Positions 48,610 to 57,083 of a DNA stretch of 64,000 bases are shown piece after piece. This DNA is from Desulfobacter postgatei 2ac9 (GTDB lineage: Bacteria > Desulfobacterota > Desulfobacteria > Desulfobacterales > Desulfobacteraceae). The position numbers and the translations under genes were made by a program. Within the stretch, counting starts at the first letter, position 1; each line of letters starts with the position of its first letter. The DNA lies in the NCBI RefSeq assembly GCF_000233695.2, contig NZ_CM001488.1, positions 460,049 to 524,048 on the forward strand, written 5' to 3'. The notes under the pieces were generated by a model. It was not told where the DNA came from. It saw only the letters and a program-made list of their open reading frames with translations, and did not search any database.

Positions 48610-50421
48610 TCAGTCAAGGGGTTCCTCCCCGGCTGCAATGCGGCGCAAAACAGACCGGAACAGTTTTCCTGTGGCGGTCTTTGGCAGCTGGTCCGTGATG
48701 ATGATTTTTTTCGGTACGGCAAAACGCCCGATTTTATCCGTAATATAATCTTTTATCTGGTCAACACATTTTTGTTCATCCTGAATCTTATTACGGGGCA
48801 CCACGAAGATTACAATATCCTCACCGGATTTGTTCTGGGTGCTGATAATAGCCGCTTCTTCAACCAGGGGATGGGAGGTAAGCACACCTTCGATCAAGGA
48901 TGCGCCCAGGCTCTGTCCTTTGACCTTAATGCTGTCATCAAGCCGTCCCATGAACCAGAAAAAACCGTCTTTATCGCTTCTTACCCCGTCGTAGGTGAAG
49001 AAATAGCCTTTGAATTTTGAAAAATAGGTCTTTTTAAAATGTTCGGTTGTGCCCGGGGTGGCCATTGGCATAGCCGGCCATGACTGCGAAAAAACCAGGT
49101 TGCCGCTGATGTTTGTTTTACAGGGCTCTCCAAAATCGTTTATAATTATGGGTTCCACCCCTAAAGCACCAAATCCGAGGGTGCCGGGCCGATTCAGTTC
49201 CGGGGTCGGGTATGAATTGAGCAGTGCGATACCGCTTTTGCTCTGCACCCAGAGGTTTACCACCCGTTCCGGACCCTTTACCAGTATACTGTCTGCATAT
49301 TTAACCAGCCGGGGGGGGAGGGCGTTTCCACAAGAGGCAATGACGGAAAACCGTTTGGATGTGTTCAGCTGCCCCTGACCCAGTTGTTCCCTAACTTCTG
49401 AAATCAACGTCGGAGGGCACAGCAGCGCCGGATTGGGTTGCTCATTGAGAATATCTTCAATGGTATTCACCCGGAGATCCTCATCAATGAGGATAATACC
49501 TGTGCCATTGGTCAAAGGTCCCCACAGGCCGTATGCCTGGGCAGGGGCTTTGTAGATATCCAGCGTGTTGACGATCATTTGGGGTTTGTCCTGATCAAGG
49601 GCTTTATTGAAAATATCGTCAAAGGAGGCGTGGGCCTGGACCAGGAATCCGCCGGTTGGGAAAACAGACCCCACATGTTTACCGGCCAGGCGGTTTTCAT
49701 AAACAGTAAACAGGGGATGATTCGCCTCGGGACAAGCCGGCTCCAGTCCGGAAGGATCTGCCTTAGCCATGTATTCTTCAAGCGTTGGGATACCTTCAAT
49801 CGTTTCACCTGAAATGAGTATGGAGAGATCTTCAAGCAGGGCACGGACCGTCCGGGCATGGCTCTTTTTTTCTTCGTAAGCGTCGCTGTTTGCCATGATG
49901 ACAAGTTTTGCCCTTGATGCGGTAATATCCTCTGCCACAATGGAAGAGGGCAGATGGCACCCTATGGGCAGGTAGGTGATCCCAAGATAGGCGGCTGCCA
50001 GGGCGCTGATGACAAATTCAGGACAGTTTGGCAGGTTTAAGGCGATGCAGTCCCCCTGAGTCAGGCCGGCCCGGTGAAAAGCCGCTGCCAATCTGAGTAC
50101 CTTGTCTTTAAGTTCATTGAAGGTCAGGGTGTAGGCATCGCCGGATTTTTGATAAAAGACCAGGGCCCGTGCGTCTCCCTTCCCTTTTTCAATTATTCTG
50201 TGAAGTGCGTTTTGGGCGGCATTGATCTGTCCGTCCCAGAACCAGGATGCCAGGGGAATAGAAAAATCCTCCTTGACCACATAAGAAAAAGGCGTCTGCC
50301 ATTGCAGCTGTTCTGCTATTGCAGCCCAGAATTGTTCACGATGGTCAAGCGTATGTCTGTGCAGGCGGCGGAATGCGTCAAGACGTGTGGGTAATTTTTG
50401 GACAAGGTCAATGCTTTCCAT
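48610..50421 (-). CDS. Acetyl-CoA synthetase-like protein with degenerate ATP-binding motifs
   Basis: 603 residues with the ANL-superfamily fold of acetyl/propionyl-CoA synthetases, including the N-terminal segment FWAAIAEQLQWQTPF and SWFWDGQINAAQNAL. The P-loop motif A3, normally YTSGSTGKPKG, reads YENRLAGKHVGSV (241-253). The A5 motif WWQTETG reads WVQSKSG (391-397), so the conserved Glu is Lys. Other parts are kept: FTYDGVRSDKDGFFWFMGRLDD (about 475-496) and the C-terminal lysine in LPKTATGKLFRSVLRR. It may have lost adenylation and keep acyl/CoA binding, or have a changed chemistry. It probably shares a transcript with the Buk-Ptb fusion. AGGGAG precedes the ATG. Confidence 0.85.
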   Translation of the reverse strand: MESIDLVQKLPTRLDAFRRLHRHTLDHREQFWAAIAEQLQWQTPFSYVVKEDFSIPLASWFWDGQINAAQNALHRIIEKGKGDARALVFYQKSGDAYTLTFNELKDKVLRLAAAFHRAGLTQGDCIALNLPNCPEFVISALAAAYLGITYLPIGCHLPSSIVAEDITASRAKLVIMANSDAYEEKKSHARTVRALLEDLSILISGETIEGIPTLEEYMAKADPSGLEPACPEANHPLFTVYENRLAGKHVGSVFPTGGFLVQAHASFDDIFNKALDQDKPQMIVNTLDIYKAPAQAYGLWGPLTNGTGIILIDEDLRVNTIEDILNEQPNPALLCPPTLISEVREQLGQGQLNTSKRFSVIASCGNALPPRLVKYADSILVKGPERVVNLWVQSKSGIALLNSYPTPELNRPGTLGFGALGVEPIIINDFGEPCKTNISGNLVFSQSWPAMPMATPGTTEHFKKTYFSKFKGYFFTYDGVRSDKDGFFWFMGRLDDSIKVKGQSLGASLIEGVLTSHPLVEEAAIISTQNKSGEDIVIFVVPRNKIQDEQKCVDQIKDYITDKIGRFAVPKKIIITDQLPKTATGKLFRSVLRRIAAGEEPLD

Positions 50422-50749
50422 GGTTTTACTCCCTAATTTGGAATATTCAAGGGGTCATCCGTATGTGATTGCGACCATCATCATATCATAATTGCCAGCC
50501 TATCAGTTAGAGTAAATACCATTAAAATAGGTGTCAGCACAAAAAGCTTAACGATGAATTTGGTGAAACCTATAGATTCGGCAAAAGAGGCAGGCTCATG
50601 TTGCGCTTCAGGGTCGTATAATGGTAGAGGGTAAATGCTATCGGAGTTACGTTGCAAAAACCTAACCGTACATCACTGGGGCCTGTCTGGTTTTTACAAT
50701 ATTGAAACTCTTTTCCGGATGCTTATTTTTTACAAACATGTGAATCGGT
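50422..50749. other. Gene-free stretch between divergent genes
   Basis: 328 bases that must carry the promoters of the ACS-like gene (minus) and of the ABC exporter operon (plus). I see no clear consensus promoter, hairpin or repeat. Confidence 0.5.
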
Positions 50750-52531
50750 TTGCTGCCGCAGCCCATTGACCGGAGTCAAAAGTTGAAGTTGATCCTTTAC
50801 TATTTCAAAAAAAACTTAAGAAAGATCGCTGCGGGTGTCTTCTGTATAATTGTGGTGGATCTGCTTCAGCTTGTGGTTCCCCAGGTTATCAGCAGGGCTG
50901 TTGACATTTTGGCGGATGCAGATTTTGACCGTCATGTCCTTTTAACGCAATGCGCCGTGATTGTGGGGGCCGGGCTTATCATGGCCCTGCTCCGTTCCGG
51001 GTGGCGCATGCTTTTAATGGGCTCGGCCTGGGATCTTGAGCGGGGCATTCGGGATGAACTGTACACCCATATGCTCAGCCTGGACACGGCCTATTATGAC
51101 AAAACCCGGGTCGGGGACATCATGGCCCATGCCACGTCGGACATTGTTCATGTGCGTATGGCATTTGGTTTCGGCATCATCGCCTTGGTGGACACCCTGC
51201 TTCTCGGCAGTGCCTGCATCGGCATCATGGTCTGGACAAGCCCCAAGCTTGCGGCCCTGTGTCTGATCCCCCTTCCTTTTCTGGTTCTGGTTACAAAAAA
51301 TCTGGGCAACAGGATGCATAAGTATCACAACACAGCCCAGGAGGCTTTTTCCGAACTCACCGAACAGATCCGGGAAAGTTTTTTCGGTATCCGGGTGATC
51401 AAGGTGTTCAACTTTGAGCCCCAGGTCCGGAAAAAGACGGAAAACCACGCACGGGACTATTTTAGAAAGAATTTGAAACGGGCCTATATCAATGCCCTGC
51501 TGCATCCTTTACTGGGACTTTTTTTTAATATATCCACCCTGATCATTGTTTTTTACGGCGGGACCCTGGTCATGGAAAACCGATTAAGTCCCGGAGAGTT
51601 TGTGGCCTTTATTCAATACTTGGGGATTCTTGCCTGGCCGGTGATTGCCATCGGGTGGATGACCAATCTGATCCAGCGGGGAATGGCATCCCTGAAACGA
51701 ATAAATGTTCTTTTGAACACCCGGTCCCAAATCACTTTCCCTGAAGGTACGGTGATGCCGGACATTGTGAAGGGCAATATCCGGTTTGAAAAGGTGTGTT
51801 TTTCCTATGATAAAAAGATGAACGCGCTTTCCGGTATTTCCATGAATATCCCGGCCGGGGCCAGGATCGGCATCACCGGTCCGCCGGGTTGCGGGAAAAC
51901 TACCCTGCTTTCATTGATCTCGCGCCTGTATGACCCAACAAGCGGCCGGGTTTGCCTGGACGGGAAAGATTTGAAAACCTTTGATCCTCAATTTCTGAGG
52001 CGCCATATCAGCTTCATGGCCCAGGAACCGTTTTTGTTTTCAGGGACGCTGGAAGATAATATCCTTATGGGGAAGAGCGTTTCCGACAGTAACGACCGTG
52101 GCATTCTGGACCAGGTCATTAAAATCTGCGCCCTGGAAGAAACCGTTGATCAGATGCCCGACGGTCTTGCCACTCTGGTTGGGGAACGGGGGGTGACATT
52201 GTCCGGCGGGCAGAAGCAGCGGGTGACCCTGGCCCGAACCCTGGTGTCCCCTAAATCCGTGATCCTTCTGGATGATCCGGTCAGCCAGCTGGATACCCGC
52301 ACCGCAGACCGGGTGATCCGGGGCATCAACCGGATGAATCGAGATGCCGTCATGATCATGGTCTCCCACAGGCTTTCGGCCCTTGCCGACTGTGACCGGA
52401 TTTATGTCATGGACAACGGCAGAATTGCGGACCAGGGCACCCATGAGCAGCTAAAGGCATCCAATGCCTTTTACCGTACATCCTTTAATGTCCAGCAGTC
52501 AGAGGGTGAGCCATTAGGAGACCGGCTATGA
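50750..52531 (+). CDS. ABC exporter half-transporter 1 (degenerate ATP site)
   Basis: 593 residues: six-helix transmembrane domain (about 15-320) and a C-terminal ATPase domain. Walker A is GPPGCGKTTLL (about 376), signature LSGGQKQRVTLART, and Walker B VILLDDPVSQLD (about 503), where the catalytic Glu is Asp. H-loop is SHRL. The start is a TTG at 50750, the only one after an in-frame stop at 50741; an internal start is possible. The stop overlaps the ATG of the second half-transporter (ATGA), so they form a heterodimer of the multidrug/lipid exporter type. Substrate unknown. Confidence 0.9.
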   Translation: MLPQPIDRSQKLKLILYYFKKNLRKIAAGVFCIIVVDLLQLVVPQVISRAVDILADADFDRHVLLTQCAVIVGAGLIMALLRSGWRMLLMGSAWDLERGIRDELYTHMLSLDTAYYDKTRVGDIMAHATSDIVHVRMAFGFGIIALVDTLLLGSACIGIMVWTSPKLAALCLIPLPFLVLVTKNLGNRMHKYHNTAQEAFSELTEQIRESFFGIRVIKVFNFEPQVRKKTENHARDYFRKNLKRAYINALLHPLLGLFFNISTLIIVFYGGTLVMENRLSPGEFVAFIQYLGILAWPVIAIGWMTNLIQRGMASLKRINVLLNTRSQITFPEGTVMPDIVKGNIRFEKVCFSYDKKMNALSGISMNIPAGARIGITGPPGCGKTTLLSLISRLYDPTSGRVCLDGKDLKTFDPQFLRRHISFMAQEPFLFSGTLEDNILMGKSVSDSNDRGILDQVIKICALEETVDQMPDGLATLVGERGVTLSGGQKQRVTLARTLVSPKSVILLDDPVSQLDTRTADRVIRGINRMNRDAVMIMVSHRLSALADCDRIYVMDNGRIADQGTHEQLKASNAFYRTSFNVQQSEGEPLGDRL

Positions 52532-54354
52532 ACCAGTCCCACGTCTTTTCCGACGAGGAGAAAAAGGTCAGTCTGGCGAATCCGACCCTGTTTAAAGCAT
52601 TGATCCCTTACGTTCGGCCCTATGCCTGGATGCTTGCTTTAACAACGGTTCTGGTGTTCATGGTCACGGGGTTTGAACTGTTTCAGCCCTGGCTCATCCA
52701 GCAGGCCATTGATGGCTTCATCCTCGTTTCCGGTACCCCGGGACTTCATATCATGGGTCTTGAAATCGAGCAGTTTTCCGTTTTTTGCATCTGGTTTGGC
52801 GTGGTGATCCTGGCGGGGTTTGTCCTGGATTTCAGCCAGGCCATGTTCATGGAGTACACGGGCCAGAAAATTATGCTCAATCTTCGGTGCCGCCTGTTTG
52901 ACCATATGACGGACCTGCCCGTGGCCTATTTTGATAAAAATTCCTCGGGAAGACTTGTGGCCCGGGTAGCTGGGGATATTGAAAATATGAACGAAATGTT
53001 TACAAGCGTTCTTGTTTTTATTTTCAGGGATCTTCTGCTCATGACCGGCGTATTTGTCATCCTGTTTTTAACCAATCGCCGCCTTGCCTTTTATTTAAGC
53101 CTGATTGTTCCCGTGGTCTTTGTGGGCGTGGTTTATTTTTCGGGTATCCTGCGCAGGGTGTTTCGTGTGTTGCGGCAGAAAAATGCCGAGATCAATCACC
53201 GTTTTTCCGAAGCCATTACCGGTATCCGGGCCATCCAGACCTGTATGGCCGGCCTGCATTTTATCCATGAGTTCAAGCGTCTGAACCTGGCTCACTTCAG
53301 GGCAGCCATGGCCCACATCCGGGTGTTTTCCGTGTTCATGCCTGTCGTGGGGCTCATGGGTACCTTAGCCGTGGCTGTCATTATCTGGAACGGCTCTTTT
53401 ATGGTGCAGCGTCAGGTCTTGACCATTGGTGAGCTTGCGGCGTTTTTGACCTATATGAAATTGTTCTTCAGGCCCTTAAGGGAGTTGTCCGAGAAATTTA
53501 ATCTATTGCAGAATGCCTTGGCCTCAGCCGAAAGGATAATTACGGTATTGAACACACCCGAAATCCGACAGGATACGACGTTCAAGGGGCCGGATCCCGG
53601 CGGTATCCGGCATCTGGTATTTGAAAACGTGGCATTTTCATACACACCCGGTGTTCCGGTATTGAAAAATATCAGTTTCAGTCTTGAGAAGGGCCGGGCC
53701 ATGGGCATTGTGGGTCAGACCGGTGCAGGAAAAAGTACCATCATCAATCTCACGGCCGGGTTTTACAGCCCCACCGGTGGACGCATCCTCATTAACGGTC
53801 AGGACTATGTGCACATGGATATTGCCGGCATCCGGCATCACACTGCCCTGGTCATGCAGGATCCCATCCTGTTTTCAGGAACGGTGCGGGAGAATATTGC
53901 ACGCCCTCTGGATGGTGACATCCGCCAGGATGATCAAGGTCTTGAAAGCGCTCTGAAAAATGCCGATTGCGCTTTTCTTTTCGATAAATATTCAGGACTT
54001 GACACCATGCTGCAGGATGGCGGCCGCCCTCTGTCTTCGGGGGAGAAACAACTGGTCTGCATTGCCCGGGCCTTTTCATTTAATCCGGATCTGATCATCT
54101 TTGATGAGGCAACCTCTTATATGGATTCCCAATCCGAGGTAAAAATCCATGCCGCCATGAAAAAACTGATGAAAGGTCGCCTGTCCATTATTATTGCGCA
54201 TCGCCTTTCAACAGTCAAATCGTGTGATCACATACTGGTGTTGAGGGATGGACAGATCATTGAACAAGGCACCCATGAACAGCTTGCCCTGGCCGGTGGC
54301 GAATATGCACGGCTTCTTGAAAAGGAATGGTCTGGATGGAATCCAACTCTTTAA
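52528..54354 (+). CDS. ABC exporter half-transporter 2 (catalytic Walker B)
   Basis: 608 residues with a six-helix domain (about 20-335) and an ATPase domain. Walker A GQTGAGKSTIINL (about 395), signature LSSGEKQLVCIARA, Walker B LIIFDEATSYMD with the catalytic Glu, H-loop AHRLSTV. The signature is the non-canonical LSSGE. Together with the Asp in Walker B of half-transporter 1 this gives one degenerate and one active ATP site, the usual asymmetry of heterodimeric exporters (BmrC/D and TM287/288 type). Confidence 0.92.
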   Translation: MNQSHVFSDEEKKVSLANPTLFKALIPYVRPYAWMLALTTVLVFMVTGFELFQPWLIQQAIDGFILVSGTPGLHIMGLEIEQFSVFCIWFGVVILAGFVLDFSQAMFMEYTGQKIMLNLRCRLFDHMTDLPVAYFDKNSSGRLVARVAGDIENMNEMFTSVLVFIFRDLLLMTGVFVILFLTNRRLAFYLSLIVPVVFVGVVYFSGILRRVFRVLRQKNAEINHRFSEAITGIRAIQTCMAGLHFIHEFKRLNLAHFRAAMAHIRVFSVFMPVVGLMGTLAVAVIIWNGSFMVQRQVLTIGELAAFLTYMKLFFRPLRELSEKFNLLQNALASAERIITVLNTPEIRQDTTFKGPDPGGIRHLVFENVAFSYTPGVPVLKNISFSLEKGRAMGIVGQTGAGKSTIINLTAGFYSPTGGRILINGQDYVHMDIAGIRHHTALVMQDPILFSGTVRENIARPLDGDIRQDDQGLESALKNADCAFLFDKYSGLDTMLQDGGRPLSSGEKQLVCIARAFSFNPDLIIFDEATSYMDSQSEVKIHAAMKKLMKGRLSIIIAHRLSTVKSCDHILVLRDGQIIEQGTHEQLALAGGEYARLLEKEWSGWNPTL

Positions 54355-54440
54355 AACGGTTTTGAAATTGCTTGCATTGGCCTATAATGCGGTATATAAC
54401 GCCCCAATAAGGGTGAACTGGTTAAAATAGGGGGTATATT

Positions 54441-55052
54441 ATGACTGCATTAAGTGATAATGACATCAAAAGGCTTTGGAATGAAGGATGCTTTGTTGTA
54501 GATCCTTTTCCAAGTAAGATAAACCCTGCTTCCATTGACCTGACACTAGGCAATAAACAATATCAGTATAATTTTGAAAATTATATACTCGGATCTGAGA
54601 TTGACTCAGAAAAAGATGTTGTACAAACAGAATTTTTAGATCTCACGTTAGAACACGGAGAATCAGTATATATAGGAATAGCTGAAAAGCTTACCATACC
54701 TTACGATGCTATGGGTTATGTTTTTCCAAGGAGTAGCATTACGAGGTTAGGCGTTCAGATCATTCCAGTATTTATGAACCCTGGCTATACAGGGTATATG
54801 CCGCTTACAATTACTAATCACTCAGGTAAATCCGTAACAATAAAACCAGGTTGCAGGATTGCTCAATTAAGCCTGTTTTCACTCAATACCAAATCTGGGA
54901 ACACATACGGTCGTAGAGAAGACGCAAAATATCAAAATGAAGATGTTTCCCACTCGCAGCTTCATAAGGATGAGGAATTTCAAGCCGCTATTGATAGGGC
55001 TGTGCAACGCATGGCACCCAACATCAGTAAATTAATCAATGCGTCTAAATGA
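54441..55052 (+). CDS. dCTP deaminase/dUTPase-family protein lacking the catalytic glutamate
   Basis: 203 residues. Family motifs are clear: INPASIDLTLGN (27-38), VFPRSSITRLGV (94-105), MNPGYTGYMPLTITNHSG (112-129), CRIAQLSLFSL (138-148) and KYQNEDVSHSQLHKDEE. In dCTP deaminases the third motif reads DPGWSGCIVLEFYN, with Glu as the general base; here the aligned residue is Thr123 and the Asp before PG is Asn113. Classic deamination is thus unlikely, while the trimeric nucleotide-binding fold should remain. The gene is AT-rich compared with the neighbouring exporter genes, and its stop overlaps the start of a membrane-protein gene by four bases. A nucleotide sensor, or a phage-defence or housekeeping variant, are possible roles. 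Confidence 0.8.
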   Translation: MTALSDNDIKRLWNEGCFVVDPFPSKINPASIDLTLGNKQYQYNFENYILGSEIDSEKDVVQTEFLDLTLEHGESVYIGIAEKLTIPYDAMGYVFPRSSITRLGVQIIPVFMNPGYTGYMPLTITNHSGKSVTIKPGCRIAQLSLFSLNTKSGNTYGRREDAKYQNEDVSHSQLHKDEEFQAAIDRAVQRMAPNISKLINASK

Positions 55053-55369
55053 GCAAGGCTACTCGACAGGATATAATAAAATCAATCGGCGCTGGTATTG
55101 AGTATGATATCCTCAAAGAAGGTCAAATCAAACCTGAGGATTCACCTAAATTCAAGGCATTGGTAGAAGACAAAGCAACCGCCATGCTCGAAAAGTATGA
55201 AGGGTCTATGCGCCCAAGCTTCTGGTATGGTGTTTGGCAGAGCGTTACAGGTAATTTTATTTGGCTCATAATATTGGCGATACTTGCCTTTATATTGGCA
55301 ATATTCAGCCTGAATATATGGGATCTGCTGATTGATTCAATAGCGACAAAACTTAAAACTATGCCATAA
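55049..55369 (+). CDS. Small membrane protein coupled to the Dcd-like gene
   Basis: 106 residues. The N-terminal 70 residues are soluble and charged (IKSIGAGIEYDILKEGQIKP to KATAMLEKYEGSMRPSFWYG). They are followed by a long hydrophobic stretch (about 69-97, NFIWLIILAILAFILAIFSL) able to span the membrane once or as a short hairpin. No known domain recognised. The start overlaps the Dcd-like stop (ATGA), so both are made together. A soluble nucleotide-binding partner plus a membrane partner resembles a sensor-effector layout, but this is inference. Confidence 0.65.
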   Translation: MSKATRQDIIKSIGAGIEYDILKEGQIKPEDSPKFKALVEDKATAMLEKYEGSMRPSFWYGVWQSVTGNFIWLIILAILAFILAIFSLNIWDLLIDSIATKLKTMP

Positions 55370-55392
55370 TTATAGCCATGCTTCTCTGCTGT

Positions 55393-56307
55393 CTATTTGA
55401 TATTAATCATTGTTTTAACCGCATTCATGGCTTTGATACGGATCGCTTCTTCGACCACCACCCTTCCTGACATTTTTTCAAGACAGTTCCAAATGTCCTG
55501 CAATTGCGTTTTTTTCATGTCCGGGCATACCAGTTGATCTGATACGGGAAAAAATTTTTTTTCAGGGAGTGCCTTTGAAATGGCGTGGATCAAGCCTATT
55601 TCTGTGCCCAGGATGAACTGGTCTGCCGAGCTTTCACCGGCAAACCGGATCATTCCCGATGTGGACTGGATGCTGTCGGCAAGTTCAAGCACATCGGGGC
55701 GGCACTCCGGATGGACCACGAACAGGGCTTTGGGGTGGGCGGCTTTTGATGCCTTGACCGCTTCAATACTTAAATCGTTGTGAAAGGGACAGTAGCCGTC
55801 CCATAAATGGATCTTTTTGTCGGTATTAGCCGCGGCATACCGGGCCAGGTTACGGTCCGGTGTCATGAGTACTTCTTTTTCTTTTAATGCGTTCACCACC
55901 TTGATCACATTGGCGGAGGTGCAGCAGATATCTGAGACCGCCTTTACTGCGGCAGATGAGTTGACGTAGGTGATGACAGGGATGCCGCCAAGGTCGCCCT
56001 TGCGCCTGACCAGCGCCTCGGGAGTCACCATGTCTGCCATGGGACACCCGGCCTCGGGGTTGGGCATCAGCACTATTTTGTCCGGGCACAGGATGGCTGC
56101 GGTTTCAGCCATAAAGCGGACCCCGCAGCAAATAATAATGTCCGCGTCCGTGGCAGCCGCCTTTATGCTCATCTCAAGGGAATCGCCGCACAGATCCGCT
56201 ACGTCTTGGATCGGGGCAGACTGGTAATTATGGGCCAGGATAATGGCCTTTTTTGCCTTGGCCAGGTCCCGGATTTTCTGGTGGAGTGTAGAATTTTTAG
56301 TCGTCAT
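55393..56307 (-). CDS. nadA: Quinolinate synthase A
   Basis: 304 residues, usual length. Motifs: ILAHNYQSAPIQDVAD at the start, DLCGDSLEMS, CCGVRFMAETAAIL, MPNPEAGCPMADM, ITYVNSSAAVKA, CCTSANV, VHPECRPDV and LVCPDMKKTQL, which supply the three cluster cysteines of the [4Fe-4S] centre. It condenses iminoaspartate with dihydroxyacetone phosphate to quinolinate for NAD synthesis. nadB and nadC are not in the window. Confidence 0.94.
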   Translation of the reverse strand: MTTKNSTLHQKIRDLAKAKKAIILAHNYQSAPIQDVADLCGDSLEMSIKAAATDADIIICCGVRFMAETAAILCPDKIVLMPNPEAGCPMADMVTPEALVRRKGDLGGIPVITYVNSSAAVKAVSDICCTSANVIKVVNALKEKEVLMTPDRNLARYAAANTDKKIHLWDGYCPFHNDLSIEAVKASKAAHPKALFVVHPECRPDVLELADSIQSTSGMIRFAGESSADQFILGTEIGLIHAISKALPEKKFFPVSDQLVCPDMKKTQLQDIWNCLEKMSGRVVVEEAIRIKAMNAVKTMINIK

Positions 56308-56399
56308 TTTATATTAAAACTTCAATACGTAGTTAAATTACTTTGATGTTTTGTTGTAGGTTGAGTCTGGGTGTAGATAGGCCAGGCAGCCCATGGCTG

Positions 56400-57071
56400 T
56401 TAGTCCATTTCGATAATTTCAGTCCCCGGCAGGGGGGTAAATTCAAATATCTGTTCGTCAAAGGTACTGAACTGGATATTGGTAAATATGAATTTGGTGA
56501 TATCTCCGTAAATATTTTCAGTTTCAACCACAGGAATTTCATACCCTGGAAGATTTACTGTGATACGTATTTTTGCAAGCTCCGGGGTTTCCTTTTTAGG
56601 CGTCAGCACAAGCTGTGCAAAGTTTTTTCCCGATTTGCCCGGTTCAACGGTAAATTCTTTCCTGATTTTGTGAATATCTGCCAGAAAGGCGCCGCCGGAG
56701 CCGGATTGGAAAAACGGGGCGGCATCTCCGATCATCACCTGGTTTTCTTCGGGACGGTAAATCCACAGATTTTTTCCATTGGTGATGATTTCATGGTTGT
56801 CTGAACTGTCGTATACCCATTTCATTTTCCCCGGATGGCTGAACCAGGCCCTGCCTTTGGCAATTTCAGTCACATCCAGGGCCGTCAGACGGGATGCCTG
56901 TTCAAAGTCGGCAATAAAGCTTTTGTTGGCGTATTTTGCTTCAATGCCGGAGACGATTTTGGCGGTTTGGGCATCAAGGGACTGGGCTGCATTGCAGGGC
57001 ACGGTTACCAGTAACATGGAGATAAAAATCGTCATTGCGCATGGGGTAAGACGCGTGAGCATATATTTCAT
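56400..57071 (-). CDS. lolA: Outer-membrane lipoprotein carrier LolA
   Basis: 223 residues with a signal peptide (MKYMLTRLTPCAMTIFISML to about CNAAQ). The LolA β-barrel pattern follows: IADFEQASRLTALDVTEIAK, GRAWFSHPGKMKWVYDSSDN, NGKNLWIYRPEENQVMIGDA. It carries lipoproteins from the inner-membrane LolCDE complex across the periplasm. The start lies 12 bases after the acyl-CoA ligase stop with AAAGGAAT upstream, so the two are co-transcribed. Confidence 0.92.
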   Translation of the reverse strand: MKYMLTRLTPCAMTIFISMLLVTVPCNAAQSLDAQTAKIVSGIEAKYANKSFIADFEQASRLTALDVTEIAKGRAWFSHPGKMKWVYDSSDNHEIITNGKNLWIYRPEENQVMIGDAAPFFQSGSGGAFLADIHKIRKEFTVEPGKSGKNFAQLVLTPKKETPELAKIRITVNLPGYEIPVVETENIYGDITKFIFTNIQFSTFDEQIFEFTPLPGTEIIEMD

Positions 57072-57083
57072 TTTGGTATTCCT

